64,000 nt of DNA, taken from Myxococcales bacterium (GTDB lineage: Bacteria > Myxococcota_A > Polyangia > Fen-1088). The notes beneath the pieces are model-generated. The model was given only the letters and a program-made list of their open reading frames with translations, ran no database searches and was not told the origin of the DNA. This document shows positions 9,092 to 17,684 of this stretch, piece by piece (positions within the stretch are counted from its first letter, which is position 1; every line of letters begins with the position of its first letter). The stretch lies in contig JAGTJU010000001.1 of NCBI GenBank assembly GCA_022184915.1, positions 496,001 to 560,000 on the forward strand, given 5' to 3'. The translations under genes were made by a program, and so were the position numbers.

Positions 9092-9767
9092 GCCAAAGGC
9101 AGGAAAAAGCGTCTGCGTGTCGAGAAAAAAGGTCATCCCCGCAAGGGTAGATCCGGCGGGCTCGAGCACCACCAGCGACCAGGGTGAGCCGTCGGCCTTG
9201 TACTGTCCGAAGGCGGGGGCCCCGTTGGCCGACGTAGGCACTAAACGCGAGCCGCGACAGCCGCACCCGCGTCCCAGCATCCAGGCGCTTATGGCCGCGG
9301 GTCCTCGCAACCACAACGTGTAGGGCGGCATGTTCATCGTGGTCTCGGTCGTGAGAATCGCGGCCAGCGCGTCCATGTCGTAGCGCTCGAAGGCGTCCAC
9401 GAAGCGGTCAGCGAGAGCCTCCGCTTCACCTTTGGAAGGCACCGGTGGACGGGACAAGCCATCGCCCAGTGTGGCCCGCGCCCTTTGTAGTGCGCTGTTC
9501 ACAGACGCCACCGAAGACGAGAGCGCCTCCGCCACCTCGACCGCGGAGTATCCCGCGACCTCGGTCAAGACGAGCGCCGCTCGTTGTTTGGGAGGCAGCG
9601 TCTGCAGCGCTGCGACGAACGCCAAGCTCGAAGCGATCCAGCCCCCTCAAGGCACGCACCATCGTCTCCTGCACGGCGTCGTCGGCGTCCACGACGGAGC
9701 CCAGCATGCGGTAACAGTGTCCGGTCAAGGTGGGGCGGTGCCGCTCGAGGGCTTCGCTGTCAGGCAT
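9071..9767 (-). pseudogene. SnoaL-extended ECF sigma factor with an internal deletion
   Basis: The 5' part encodes regions 2.1-2.2 ([30 protein letters not shown]). The 3' part, in another frame, starts at [19 protein letters not shown] (region 4) and ends with a SnoaL-like domain (MDALAAILTTETTMNMPP). The junction at about 9623-9628 joins RFE directly to LAFVAAL. The segment for regions 2.3-2.4 and the linker, roughly 50-60 residues in relatives, is missing, and the frame is broken. Without region 2.4 it cannot recognise a -10 element, so the gene is almost certainly dead. The family is the TIGR02960/SigJ-like ECF group. Confidence 0.82.
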
Positions 9768-9926
9768 GGCTTGCCAGCATGTGTCCGCTCTTCCAGCGGC
9801 GCAAGCGCAATTGAGAGTGGACGCCATCGCCTTGCATGCGTACGGGACCCCTGGGGGCGCCCAGATGTCACCATCTGGAACAGCCACGAGAGGTCCCGTG
9901 CGCGGAGTTCAGCTATGTTCCGCCGC

Positions 9927-12314
9927 TCACGGGCAGCGCGACCAACCACCGCGCTTTGTGAAGCTCGCGCGCGTTCCCTCCGCAAAGAGCCGAAGACTTT
10001 CGGTTCTGGGGTTTGCGGGGATGCTCAAGAAGGTCGAACGGCCCGGGGGCACCAACCAGTCTGGTCCCCCTGCCGCTTCACCTTGGATCGCCGGAAACTC
10101 TAGCCCGCTGGCTGTGATGAACGTCCCGCTCACGGCGAATCCGTTGGGGTTCGTGACCGACCAAAGGTGGGCGCCATCGGTCCTCTCGCAAACAGGCGCG
10201 AGGTCCATGGCTTCCACCTCCTGGGCTTGTACTACCGCATCCACGGTGGCCTCGGCGTCGACGAAGCCGTGTCCGGAGGCGTAGTCGAAGCCGCGAGCGA
10301 AAGCCGGGTCGTCGATTGAAGATTGAAGGCCCTGGTCGAAGGGATTGTCCATGTCGATGGCGCGCTCGATGAGCAGCGACTTCAACCCCGAAGGGCTGAG
10401 GGTTTTGTTCGAGGCCTGGAGGGCCAAGGCAGCGATCGCGGCCACGTTCGGTCCTGAGGCTGAGGTTCCGAAGAAGAAGTTCTTGACGATTCGGCGCGTA
10501 CGGACGCCAAAGAACGTCGTCTCCACGCCGTCTGCCCCGACGAGATCTGGCTTCTGGCGCACCTCGGGCTCGCTCAGCCTGTTGCCCAGGGTGTCGAAGA
10601 AGATGGGGTCGCCCCCCACCGACGACGTCGTGATCAGCGTCTCTCCGTCATCCGCACGGAATACGAGGCTCGGACCGCCTTCGTGGCTCAGGATGGGGCG
10701 CTCGGGTAGGGGCGCGAAGGAGACGAAGCCTCCCTCGATGGGTTGCCCCCCCAAGGTCGCGTTCCAGTGCGACGCCCCCAAGGGCGTGTTGAACCACGAC
10801 GCGCTTCCCACGCTCACGGCTGAAGGCGCGGCCGCCCGAGACCAAATGGTGGGGCCCTCGAACGTGAGACTCGGGATCCTGACCGAAGGACTCGAGAGGG
10901 CGAACTTCACGTAGCTCGGCGGTGGGCCGTCCACGCTCGCCTGGAACAGACCGATGAGGTATTCGGCGCTGGGATCGAGCGATTGCCTGAAGAACGCAAG
11001 AGCGTCGAGTCCGTTGTAGGAACCGCCCGCGGCGAAGAACGTGAACGAGGCTTCGCCGGGGCGGCGTCGAAGAATGAGAAAGCGAAGATTACGCGAGATT
11101 CCTGCGCACTCATCGCAGAGTGAGCCCCAGGGTTCGTCCCACTGAAGCGCAAGGCGCATGATGGTCGAAGCCGGATCCGTGCTCGATGCACTGGTGTTGA
11201 ATTCGAGAGGAACCAGCACAACCACGTTGTTCGGGTCAGGATCGAAGTCATGGAAGATGCCTCCCAAGGCAGATACCGGCCGAAACGGCGAGCTGTAGTA
11301 GCGCGCGTTGGAGCCGCGGCTACGGCCTCCCAGGCCTGAGTTCCCTGCCGAACTCACGTAGAAGATGCCTTCCTTCACCGCAGCCTCGATGGACTCCACA
11401 TTGGCGTCATCCTGGAAGAAGGGAGAAATGTCGTTCGAGGCCACGTCGTCCACGATGATGTCGCAGTCCGTTTCGGCCCGCAGTTTGTCCACCGCGGCCG
11501 CGACGAAGTTTGCAGTGTCGCCCCCGGCAAATCCCACGAACGAAAGGCGAGCTCCGGGGGCTATGTCGTGAACCAACTCGGCCATTGCTCGACCTTCGTC
11601 GACGAACACGGGAGGAAAGAATATGGCGTCCCCCTCCTGGAGAACGTTGATCGCCTGGGGATAAAGAGGGTTCCCGGGTCCTGGAAGCTCACCCGCGGCA
11701 ACGCCGGCGGCGAAGCCGTTTTCGAGGTCAAACGAAGACGAAATGATGCAGACGTGTACCCCTTGTCCATCGACCTTGTACTTCGCTCGGACGCGGTCGA
11801 CGCCGTGGGCCTGGACCGCTTGATTGGGCGTGCCTGTGTCACCGTTTGGAAAAGACGAGGTGGGCTCGCTGTCGGTGAGCGCCTTGCCAAGCAGCCGAAC
11901 GCCCGAGATGCAGGGGTGCTCTTCGAGGGTGTCGAGCTGGGCAACGGGGACCCACCCGGTGGCTTTCAGGCCTGCGGAGGCCACCATACGGAGCCCGGCT
12001 GACTGGAAGCAGGTCGTTGCAGCCATGCTGGCGGGTTTGGCCCTGGTCACCTCCACCATGACCTCGCTTTGCCCTGCGTGCTCACGCAGGACCAAGCTTT
12101 CGTCGGGCAGGCCCGCGAGCACTTGGCGGGCCGATGGCTTGGCGTTCAGCGCCTGGGACTTCAGGTTCACGTCCACCGGTTGTTCGATCGTAGGGTCGGG
12201 GGACGGAGCGGGCTCACAGGCTGCCAGGGCGATCGAGCCCAGGGCCACGAGCCATGCGGGCTTGCGGGATACGGGGGCCGTTCGCCGCCCTTTTGGGAAC
12301 GCGTCGTACATCAT
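9927..12314 (-). CDS. Secreted subtilase-like lipoprotein (S8-type fold, atypical active site)
   Basis: 795 residues; ATG preceded by GGAGG, lipobox Cys33 (IALAAC). The subtilase core resembles the group with a DEGRAM segment: GQGVHVCIISSSFD (about 184-196), VDEGRAMAELVHDIAPGA (about 238-255), an IVDDV strand, SSAGNSG with Asn325, and GTSASGPN with Ser618. The Ser and oxyanion Asn are present. The usual catalytic Asp position in relatives (ISDSF) is Ser here, and the HGTH histidine is replaced by the DEGRA segment. A beta-rich insert of about 150-200 residues precedes the Ser block. Either the triad is non-standard or the protein is inactive. Probably outer-surface or periplasmic. Divergent from greB. 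Confidence 0.82.
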   Translation of the reverse strand: MMYDAFPKGRRTAPVSRKPAWLVALGSIALAACEPAPSPDPTIEQPVDVNLKSQALNAKPSARQVLAGLPDESLVLREHAGQSEVMVEVTRAKPASMAATTCFQSAGLRMVASAGLKATGWVPVAQLDTLEEHPCISGVRLLGKALTDSEPTSSFPNGDTGTPNQAVQAHGVDRVRAKYKVDGQGVHVCIISSSFDLENGFAAGVAAGELPGPGNPLYPQAINVLQEGDAIFFPPVFVDEGRAMAELVHDIAPGARLSFVGFAGGDTANFVAAAVDKLRAETDCDIIVDDVASNDISPFFQDDANVESIEAAVKEGIFYVSSAGNSGLGGRSRGSNARYYSSPFRPVSALGGIFHDFDPDPNNVVVLVPLEFNTSASSTDPASTIMRLALQWDEPWGSLCDECAGISRNLRFLILRRRPGEASFTFFAAGGSYNGLDALAFFRQSLDPSAEYLIGLFQASVDGPPPSYVKFALSSPSVRIPSLTFEGPTIWSRAAAPSAVSVGSASWFNTPLGASHWNATLGGQPIEGGFVSFAPLPERPILSHEGGPSLVFRADDGETLITTSSVGGDPIFFDTLGNRLSEPEVRQKPDLVGADGVETTFFGVRTRRIVKNFFFGTSASGPNVAAIAALALQASNKTLSPSGLKSLLIERAIDMDNPFDQGLQSSIDDPAFARGFDYASGHGFVDAEATVDAVVQAQEVEAMDLAPVCERTDGAHLWSVTNPNGFAVSGTFITASGLEFPAIQGEAAGGPDWLVPPGRSTFLSIPANPRTESLRLFAEGTRASFTKRGGWSRCP

Positions 12315-12514
12315 TTTTTCCTCCACGAGGGGTTCGGGGCCCGCGGCGCCCGTGCGACTCCGCGGTTCGATCGCAAGGGATGACCCCCAAGGCCCGCTTT
12401 CGGTGCGCCCCCGCCACGAAGAATCTCTTCGCAGACGTGAATTCCCAAAGAACTCGTGGAGTTTCCAGGACTTGGTTGTGACTTCGTCACCGGAGCTGCA
12501 GACTTGCACGCCAG

Positions 12515-13030
12515 ATGGCTTCCCCAAAGAGCGCCGAAAAAAAGGTCGAGCCCGCCGAGAAGAACTACATCACGCCAGCCGGATACAAAAAGCTGGCCGA
12601 AGAGCTCGACTATCTTCGCTTCAAAAAGCGCGCCGAGGTCGTGAGCGCACTGGCAGATGCGGCGGCTGAGGGGGATCGTAGCGAGAACGCCGAGTACATC
12701 TATCGGAAGAAGCAGCTTCGCGAGATCGACAAACGCATTCGCTTTTTGGCCAAGCGCCTGGACGTGGCGGTGGTGACCGATCCGCGGGAACAGCGCCAAA
12801 ACGAGCGCGTCTTCTTCGGCGCCAAGGTCACCGTGGAGGACGAGGAGGGCGTGCGTCACACCTATCGGATCGTGGGCGTGGATGAGATCGACGGCGGCCA
12901 GGGGGATATCTCCTGGAAATCGCCCGTGGGCAAGGCGCTGCTCGGCAAACGCCTGGACGACACCGTGGTCGTGAAGTGGCACGCGGGCACGCGTGAGCTC
13001 ACCATCGCGGAAATCAGCTATAAGGGCTGA
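12515..13030 (+). CDS. greB: Transcription elongation factor GreB
   Basis: 171 residues. The N-terminal coiled coil carries the acidic tip in EGDRSENAEYIYRKKQLREID, which inserts into the RNA polymerase secondary channel and stimulates transcript cleavage. The C-terminal FKBP-like domain has SPVGKALLGKRLDDTVVV. Length and YRIVGVDEID fit GreB rather than GreA. A basic/acidic N-terminal lead of about 15 residues precedes YITPAGYKKL. Confidence 0.93.
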   Translation: MASPKSAEKKVEPAEKNYITPAGYKKLAEELDYLRFKKRAEVVSALADAAAEGDRSENAEYIYRKKQLREIDKRIRFLAKRLDVAVVTDPREQRQNERVFFGAKVTVEDEEGVRHTYRIVGVDEIDGGQGDISWKSPVGKALLGKRLDDTVVVKWHAGTRELTIAEISYKG

Positions 13031-13168
13031 ATATCCGTGCAGCCGTGGGCAAAAAGTGCCCAGTGAGAACGGCGGCGCGACAGGTTTGTGGCGGCTCGGT
13101 GTTGGGCCTGCATCTTGCTGCCAGACGATTGTGTCGCGAACGCGACACTTTCCTCCGAGGTCTCCCAC

Positions 13169-13870
13169 ATGTCGAATGGACTCTACGTAGGCATGGCCGG
13201 CGCCGCAGCCCGGGCCGAGCAGCTCGACGCGATTGCCGACAACTTGGCCAACGTGCAAACGCCGGGGTTCCGCGCCACGAAGGTGGCGTTTCAGTCGTTT
13301 CTGGCGTCGAGCGGCGTCACGGACAAGGTGTTCCCGGCCGCGGTGTCGTCCGGTCTGGACATGTCACCCGGGCAGCAGGTGGTCACCGACAATCCCATGG
13401 ATGTGGTGCCCGACGGCATGAGCTTCATGGCCGTGGGACGCCCCGATGGTTCGGTGGTGTACACGCGCAACGGCGCGCTGCAGGTGTCGAACGAGGTCCT
13501 GGTGTCCGGGGGGCTGCCGGTGCTGGACGTCACGGGCCGTCCCATCGCCATACCCCCCGAAGGTGACGTGCGCGTCGAAACGGATGGCGCCGTGTTCGTG
13601 GGCGAGCAGGTGGTGGGTCAGCTGGCCACGTTCAAGCTCGAGGGCAACGTGCAACGCCTCGGGGCAACGCTCTACGCGCCCGGGCCCGGAGGTGTAGCGC
13701 GACAGCTGGCCGAGCCCGTTTTGCTGGTGGGGGAGCTGGAGATGGGCTATCCGCTCGAGGCCAGCATCGGCATGATCTCGGCGCAGCGGAGCTACGACAT
13801 GTCGATGAAGGCGCTCGAGACCTACCGGAGCCTGGACTCGCGCGCCGTCGAGGTGGGACGCGTGCGCTGA
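13169..13870 (+). CDS. flgF: Flagellar basal-body rod protein FlgF-like
   Basis: 233 residues. The N-terminus SNGLYVGMAGAAARAEQLD and ADNLANVQTPGFRATK is the conserved rod/hook family signature, and the C-terminus has ISAQRSYDMSMKALETYRSLD. Length and N-terminus match FlgF, the proximal rod protein. The start ATG has GAGG upstream. No other flagellar gene lies in the window, which is unusual because flgF normally sits beside flgG. Confidence 0.87.
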   Translation: MSNGLYVGMAGAAARAEQLDAIADNLANVQTPGFRATKVAFQSFLASSGVTDKVFPAAVSSGLDMSPGQQVVTDNPMDVVPDGMSFMAVGRPDGSVVYTRNGALQVSNEVLVSGGLPVLDVTGRPIAIPPEGDVRVETDGAVFVGEQVVGQLATFKLEGNVQRLGATLYAPGPGGVARQLAEPVLLVGELEMGYPLEASIGMISAQRSYDMSMKALETYRSLDSRAVEVGRVR

Positions 13871-13893
13871 GCCCCGGGCATCGTTCGAGCCTA

Positions 13894-13928
13894 CCGGCGG
13901 GCGCCCGCTCACCACGGACGCCCGCCGG
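13894..13928. terminator. Bidirectional hairpin between convergent genes
   Basis: Perfect 10-bp inverted repeat CCGGCGGGCG / CGCCCGCCGG with a 15-nt loop, placed between the convergent flgF and the minus-strand lipoprotein gene. The position suggests a shared terminator; T-runs are weak on both sides. Confidence 0.5.
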
Positions 13929-13942
13929 CGGTTCTCATCCGT

Positions 13943-14440
13943 TTAGATGCGTCCCGAGGGGCCCCACCACGTGCTCGAGCGTTCGTCGTGGGGAACCATC
14001 GGGCATTGCCCCTGTTGCCAGCCTTCCACGCGCTCGTGCACGCGCTGCCGGAGAGCCGCGAAGGCGAGGGGGTCGGTGGCCGTGAAGGTCAGGTCCATAC
14101 CGGAGTCGTGTGAAGCCACGGTGACCCTGCGTCCAAGGGCAGCTCGGGCGCCCCACGCACCGTCTTCGTCCGTGCTCGGGTGCCGCCCCAAGGCCTCGGC
14201 GAGGGGCTCGGCATGAACCGCGAGCGCGGCGGGGCTGACCCCGGGGGTGGCTTCGACACGTACGACGACGGCGTCTGCTTTGTGCTCGATGCCTACCCGG
14301 GCTTTTTGGAGGGCAATCGGGCACTGGGCGCGCTTGGCACTCGACGTTGCCGTTCCTTCCGAGTGCGCGCATGCCGTGAACAGGGCTGGCAGTGCCAACG
14401 AAAGACCTGCCACCTTTGCGAGTGCTGCGAACGACTTCAT
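13943..14440 (-). CDS. Small lipoprotein of unknown function
   Basis: 165 residues; strong AGGAGG ribosome binding site. Signal sequence with lipobox FTAC (Cys24), followed by a compact domain with a second Cys pair region (QCPIAL near 40, QCPMVP near 148). The internal sequence has an alternating charged/hydrophobic pattern without a motif I recognise. Its 3' neighbour is flgF, convergently; upstream lies the second sulfatase on the same strand, about 175 bp away. Likely periplasmic or outer-membrane attached. Confidence 0.75.
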   Translation of the reverse strand: MKSFAALAKVAGLSLALPALFTACAHSEGTATSSAKRAQCPIALQKARVGIEHKADAVVVRVEATPGVSPAALAVHAEPLAEALGRHPSTDEDGAWGARAALGRRVTVASHDSGMDLTFTATDPLAFAALRQRVHERVEGWQQGQCPMVPHDERSSTWWGPSGRI

Positions 14441-14615
14441 GGCCGAACCTCCTGAGGGTTGTTTCCCACCTAGCGCCCCCGCGCATCGCGGGGGTCAGCT
14501 GCCGTGGTCTGGACTCTCAAAGCTTGGGCCCCGAAGGCCGTCGCGCCCAATACGAAATCAGCGCGACAATCATAGGGTTTTTGAATGCGTTCGCGCCCGG
14601 ACGAAGGAAGGGCCC

Positions 14616-16259
14616 TCAGGGCATCTCAGAGTCCATGGCGGCGCTTTGGGCGTAGCCGATGCGAATGGCCACTGCGCGCACCTTGGTGCCTTTCGGAAGC
14701 TTCAGCGGTTCGTGATAGAGCTGCCACGCGGAGCTTCCTATACCGTCTGCCGCCTGATAGGCGATGGACGCGCCTGGCGTGGGGGAGCTCATGCGCAGGT
14801 AGCCGTGATACCGCTCGAACGCAGGCGCCGCGGTGGCTGGCTGTTTGCCGCCAGGCCAGAACGTTTCGACCATCTCGGGCTCGGGCACGAAGCCCCAGTC
14901 GGTCTCTTCCATGACGAACTCATCCACGGCGTTGCGCAAACGCAAAAGCTCCTTGCGGTAGCGGGGGTCCTGCGCGAGATCACGCACCTCGTGCGGATCA
15001 GACGCGGTGTCAAAGAGCTCTTCGGCGGGCTTGCGGGGCCGGAACCACAACGACTGCACGTCGTTCAACTTGCCTCGATCACGTAGATCGTAAATGTCCA
15101 GCATGCCTTTTTGGTTGCGCCGAAACGCGATGGTCTGGTGCATCGGCTTGTCCGGCTGGAAATAGCGAATGTACTTCCAGCGCGTGTCGCGGGCGGCGCG
15201 CACCAGATCGTAGGCTTCGTCCATGCGGTCGCGCGTGGCGAAGAACACGTCACGGGGCTTGGCCTTCTGAGGACCCAGGAAGGGGCGGCCATCCATCCAG
15301 GAAGGGACGGGCGCTCCGGCCAGCGACAACATGCTGGGCCCGAGGTCCATCAGCGTCACGAGCTCGTCCGACTTGGTCCCCGCCCCGCGCTTGTCGGGCC
15401 AGCGAATGATGAGCGGCACCTGCAAACCGGAATCGTAGACCTCGCGCTTGGCCCGGGGTAGCCCTGCGCCGTGATCGCCGTAGAAGATCACCACGCTCTT
15501 GTCGAGCAGCCCTGCTTTTTCGAGCTCGGCCAGCTGTTCGCCCACTTTGATGTCGAGGTGGGCGAGGTTGTCGTAGTAGCGGGCCACGTCTTGCCGCACG
15601 GCGGGGGTGTCAGGGTAATAGGGCGGCAGCTTGACCTTCTTGGGGTCGACGGCCATGGGCTCGTCGGCTTGGGCCCAGACCTGAGATTCGTGGGTCTCCA
15701 TGTAGTTGAAGACCGCAAAAAAGGGCGTCTCGGGCGTGGGCCGGTTGCGCCAGTGTGCCTTTGTGCTGCTCTCGTCCCACGCGGTGAGCGGACGCGCGAA
15801 CTGATAGTCTTCCTTGGGGTTGTTCGTGGTGTAGTAGCCGGCCGCGCGCAGAAACTCGGTGAAGCACTTGACCTCGGGCGCAGGTACGGCCTCGTAGGGC
15901 TTGACGTGCGTGAGGCCCTTGGCATTGGTCCGCATGTTCATCGCGCCGATGCGCGTGGGGTACTTGCCCGTGATGATCGAAGCGCGGCTCGGCGCGCAGA
16001 CACCCACCACGGCAAAGGCTTTGGTGTACGTGACGCCTTCGGCGGCCAGCCGGTCGAGATGAGGCGTTTTCACGGTCCGGTCGCCGTAGGCGGCCAGATG
16101 AGGCCCGATGTCCTCGGCGACCAGCCACACGACGTTGGGCCGGTAAGCTTCAGCCCCGCCTCGGGGGAGAGCGGCTGCAAAGGCCCGTGGGGCCGCGAGG
16201 GGCCCGAGCAGAAGGGCCACGACGAAGAGAACGAGACGTTGGGGTGCAGGCAGATGCAT
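14616..16259 (-). CDS. Secreted type I sulfatase (heparan N-sulfatase-like)
   Basis: 547 residues with a signal peptide (LVLFVVALLLGPLAAPRAFA). The sulfatase domain starts at PNVVWLVAEDIGPHLAAYGD, with the formylglycine motif CAPSR at Cys88. YGDHGAGLPRAKREVYDSG is the second metal-binding region. After about residue 480 comes a C-terminal extension (RYHGYLRMSSPTPG..., LPKGTKVRAVAIRIGYA) resembling the chitobiase/FN3-like C-terminal modules of bacterial sulfatases. Cys-type, so it needs a formylglycine-generating enzyme; one is encoded at 34143-35195. The substrate is probably a sulfated glycan; this is inferred from family only. Confidence 0.9.
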   Translation of the reverse strand: MHLPAPQRLVLFVVALLLGPLAAPRAFAAALPRGGAEAYRPNVVWLVAEDIGPHLAAYGDRTVKTPHLDRLAAEGVTYTKAFAVVGVCAPSRASIITGKYPTRIGAMNMRTNAKGLTHVKPYEAVPAPEVKCFTEFLRAAGYYTTNNPKEDYQFARPLTAWDESSTKAHWRNRPTPETPFFAVFNYMETHESQVWAQADEPMAVDPKKVKLPPYYPDTPAVRQDVARYYDNLAHLDIKVGEQLAELEKAGLLDKSVVIFYGDHGAGLPRAKREVYDSGLQVPLIIRWPDKRGAGTKSDELVTLMDLGPSMLSLAGAPVPSWMDGRPFLGPQKAKPRDVFFATRDRMDEAYDLVRAARDTRWKYIRYFQPDKPMHQTIAFRRNQKGMLDIYDLRDRGKLNDVQSLWFRPRKPAEELFDTASDPHEVRDLAQDPRYRKELLRLRNAVDEFVMEETDWGFVPEPEMVETFWPGGKQPATAAPAFERYHGYLRMSSPTPGASIAYQAADGIGSSAWQLYHEPLKLPKGTKVRAVAIRIGYAQSAAMDSEMP

Positions 16260-16593
16260 GGGTCGAAGAGCTTTCAGAAACAGAAGCGGTGCGTTGCGTT
16301 CGCGTCGCGGTCGAGTTTAGGGCCCGAAAGAGGAGCGCTCCACCCGCAGAACGCCGACGCGCGCCGCGTTCCGTCGTATCGGACCCTAACACGTGATCAC
16401 GGGCGCACCGGGCCCGCCCGCGGGGCCTTCCCCCGAGCGCCCAAGACCCAGGACGCACAGCCCTTGCGGGCACCCGCGCGGGGCCAGGGGCTCGCCGCTC
16501 ATCGGTGCGAAATATCGTGTTTTGTCATGACTCCCTCAATTGACTTACATAACAACCCTGTGCGCTACCTGCCGTTGTGGCATACCCACAGGC
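16260..16593. promoter_or_regulatory. 334-bp divergent intergenic region
   Basis: No gene seen. It separates the minus-strand sulfatase from the plus-strand Gly-linker lipoprotein and must hold both promoters. The right part (about 16505-16555) is the most AT-rich piece and contains TCAATTGAC (16536-16544), whose TTGAC could be a -35 element for the lipoprotein 50 bp downstream. No clear -10 box. Confidence 0.45.
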
Positions 16594-17484
16594 ATGGTCA
16601 TTCGGGTACGGCCGGTCGACGGTTTCACGGCGTTCTCGGGCCTTTTGGCCCTCCTGGTTTTTGTGGGTTGCACGGTCGAGGCCGAAGGGATCGGCTCGGC
16701 TGACCCCGACCCCAACCTGCTCGATGCGGGGGCGCAGCCTCTGCTCGACACGGGGATCGTGCCAGGTGCGGGAGGAAGCGTCGGCATGGTTTCGCCCGAC
16801 GCGTCCGTGGTCGGGGAACCCGAGACCGGCTCCGACGGGTCCGGGGGAGCGGGCGGCCAGCCCCTTGGCGGCGGAGGCATGGGAGGCGTCGTGGGCGCCG
16901 GCGGATCCGGCGACATTCCGGCCTCCGGGGGCACGGGGGGAACCCCAGACCCGGGAACGCAAGGTGGATCGCCGGGTGGCGGTGGCATGGGCCCCGTGGG
17001 GCAAGGCGGCCAGACGGGCCTCGGGGGGCAGGGCGGTGAGGGGGGCGGTCAGATTCCCCCAGGCAAGGGCCCCAACTTGGTCGACAACGCCGGCTTCGAG
17101 AAGGGCCTTCTGGATTGGAAGAACGTCAGGGGTACAGGAGGGCTGTTTGAGCCCGGCTACGAGAGCATGACCGGCTTGCTCGAGCCGAGCCTTCTCGGCT
17201 GGTGGCAACAGGATCTGGGACGTTTCGTTCCGGGCAGGGCTTACGTGATCTCCGGGTGGGGGCGCGCCCCGCAGGGCGGCTGCCGCATCGGCATCAAGGG
17301 AGGGGCCAGTGCGGGCGAAATCAGGCGTGACAGCGAGCCGTTCGGCCCTACGTGGTCGGAGCGCTCGTTCGTCTTTACGCTTCCGACGGACCTTCGCTGG
17401 CTTCAGATCTTTCTCGCGAACACCACCGGGACGAATTGCGAATACGACGACCTCTCCGTCCGAAGGGGCGACGCGAACGAGTAA
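16594..17484 (+). CDS. Gly-linker lipoprotein with C-terminal carbohydrate-binding-like domain
   Basis: 296 residues. Signal with lipobox LVFVGC, then an acidic stretch and a Gly/Ala-rich linker (about residues 70-165). The C-terminal jelly-roll-like domain of about 130 residues starts at PNLVDNAGFEKGLLDWK and ends in CEYDDLSV. That pattern (N-D/G-G-F/D/E...W near the start, DDL/V near the end) is typical of CBM4/9/22-like beta-sandwich modules. It probably binds a glycan at the cell surface. An alternative start about 18 codons upstream would leave an untypical signal. The architecture resembles the frameshifted sulfatase at 3832 but with a binding module instead of an enzyme. Confidence 0.78.
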   Translation: MVIRVRPVDGFTAFSGLLALLVFVGCTVEAEGIGSADPDPNLLDAGAQPLLDTGIVPGAGGSVGMVSPDASVVGEPETGSDGSGGAGGQPLGGGGMGGVVGAGGSGDIPASGGTGGTPDPGTQGGSPGGGGMGPVGQGGQTGLGGQGGEGGGQIPPGKGPNLVDNAGFEKGLLDWKNVRGTGGLFEPGYESMTGLLEPSLLGWWQQDLGRFVPGRAYVISGWGRAPQGGCRIGIKGGASAGEIRRDSEPFGPTWSERSFVFTLPTDLRWLQIFLANTTGTNCEYDDLSVRRGDANE

Positions 17485-17492
17485 CGGGACGC

Positions 17493-17684
17493 TCAGCCCT
17501 TCGAGGCCGCCAGTTGATGGCATAGCGTACGAAGGTCGGAGGCCTCTTGAATGCGTTTTGCAATGCCTTCGGGGGACATGTCGAGCTTCGCGTCGAGTCG
17601 CCTCTCGGGCCGCAAGTCGGACAGGGCACTGGCCGCAACGATTCGTTGCTCGATGGCACCGGGGCTCATGTCCAGGTGAATCAT
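17493..17684 (-). CDS. 63-residue partner protein with internal duplication
   Basis: Starts inside the last codons of the nucleotidyltransferase gene (4-nt overlap), so it is the second gene of a coupled pair. The protein is two copies of about 29 residues: LDMSPGAIEQRIVAASALSD and LDMSPEGIAKRIQEASDLRT. Each copy is probably a helix-turn-helix-like pair of short helices; charged and without Cys. No name known to me. The pairing with a nucleotidyltransferase resembles two-gene toxin-antitoxin layouts, but nothing here proves toxicity. Confidence 0.75.
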   Translation of the reverse strand: MIHLDMSPGAIEQRIVAASALSDLRPERRLDAKLDMSPEGIAKRIQEASDLRTLCHQLAASKG

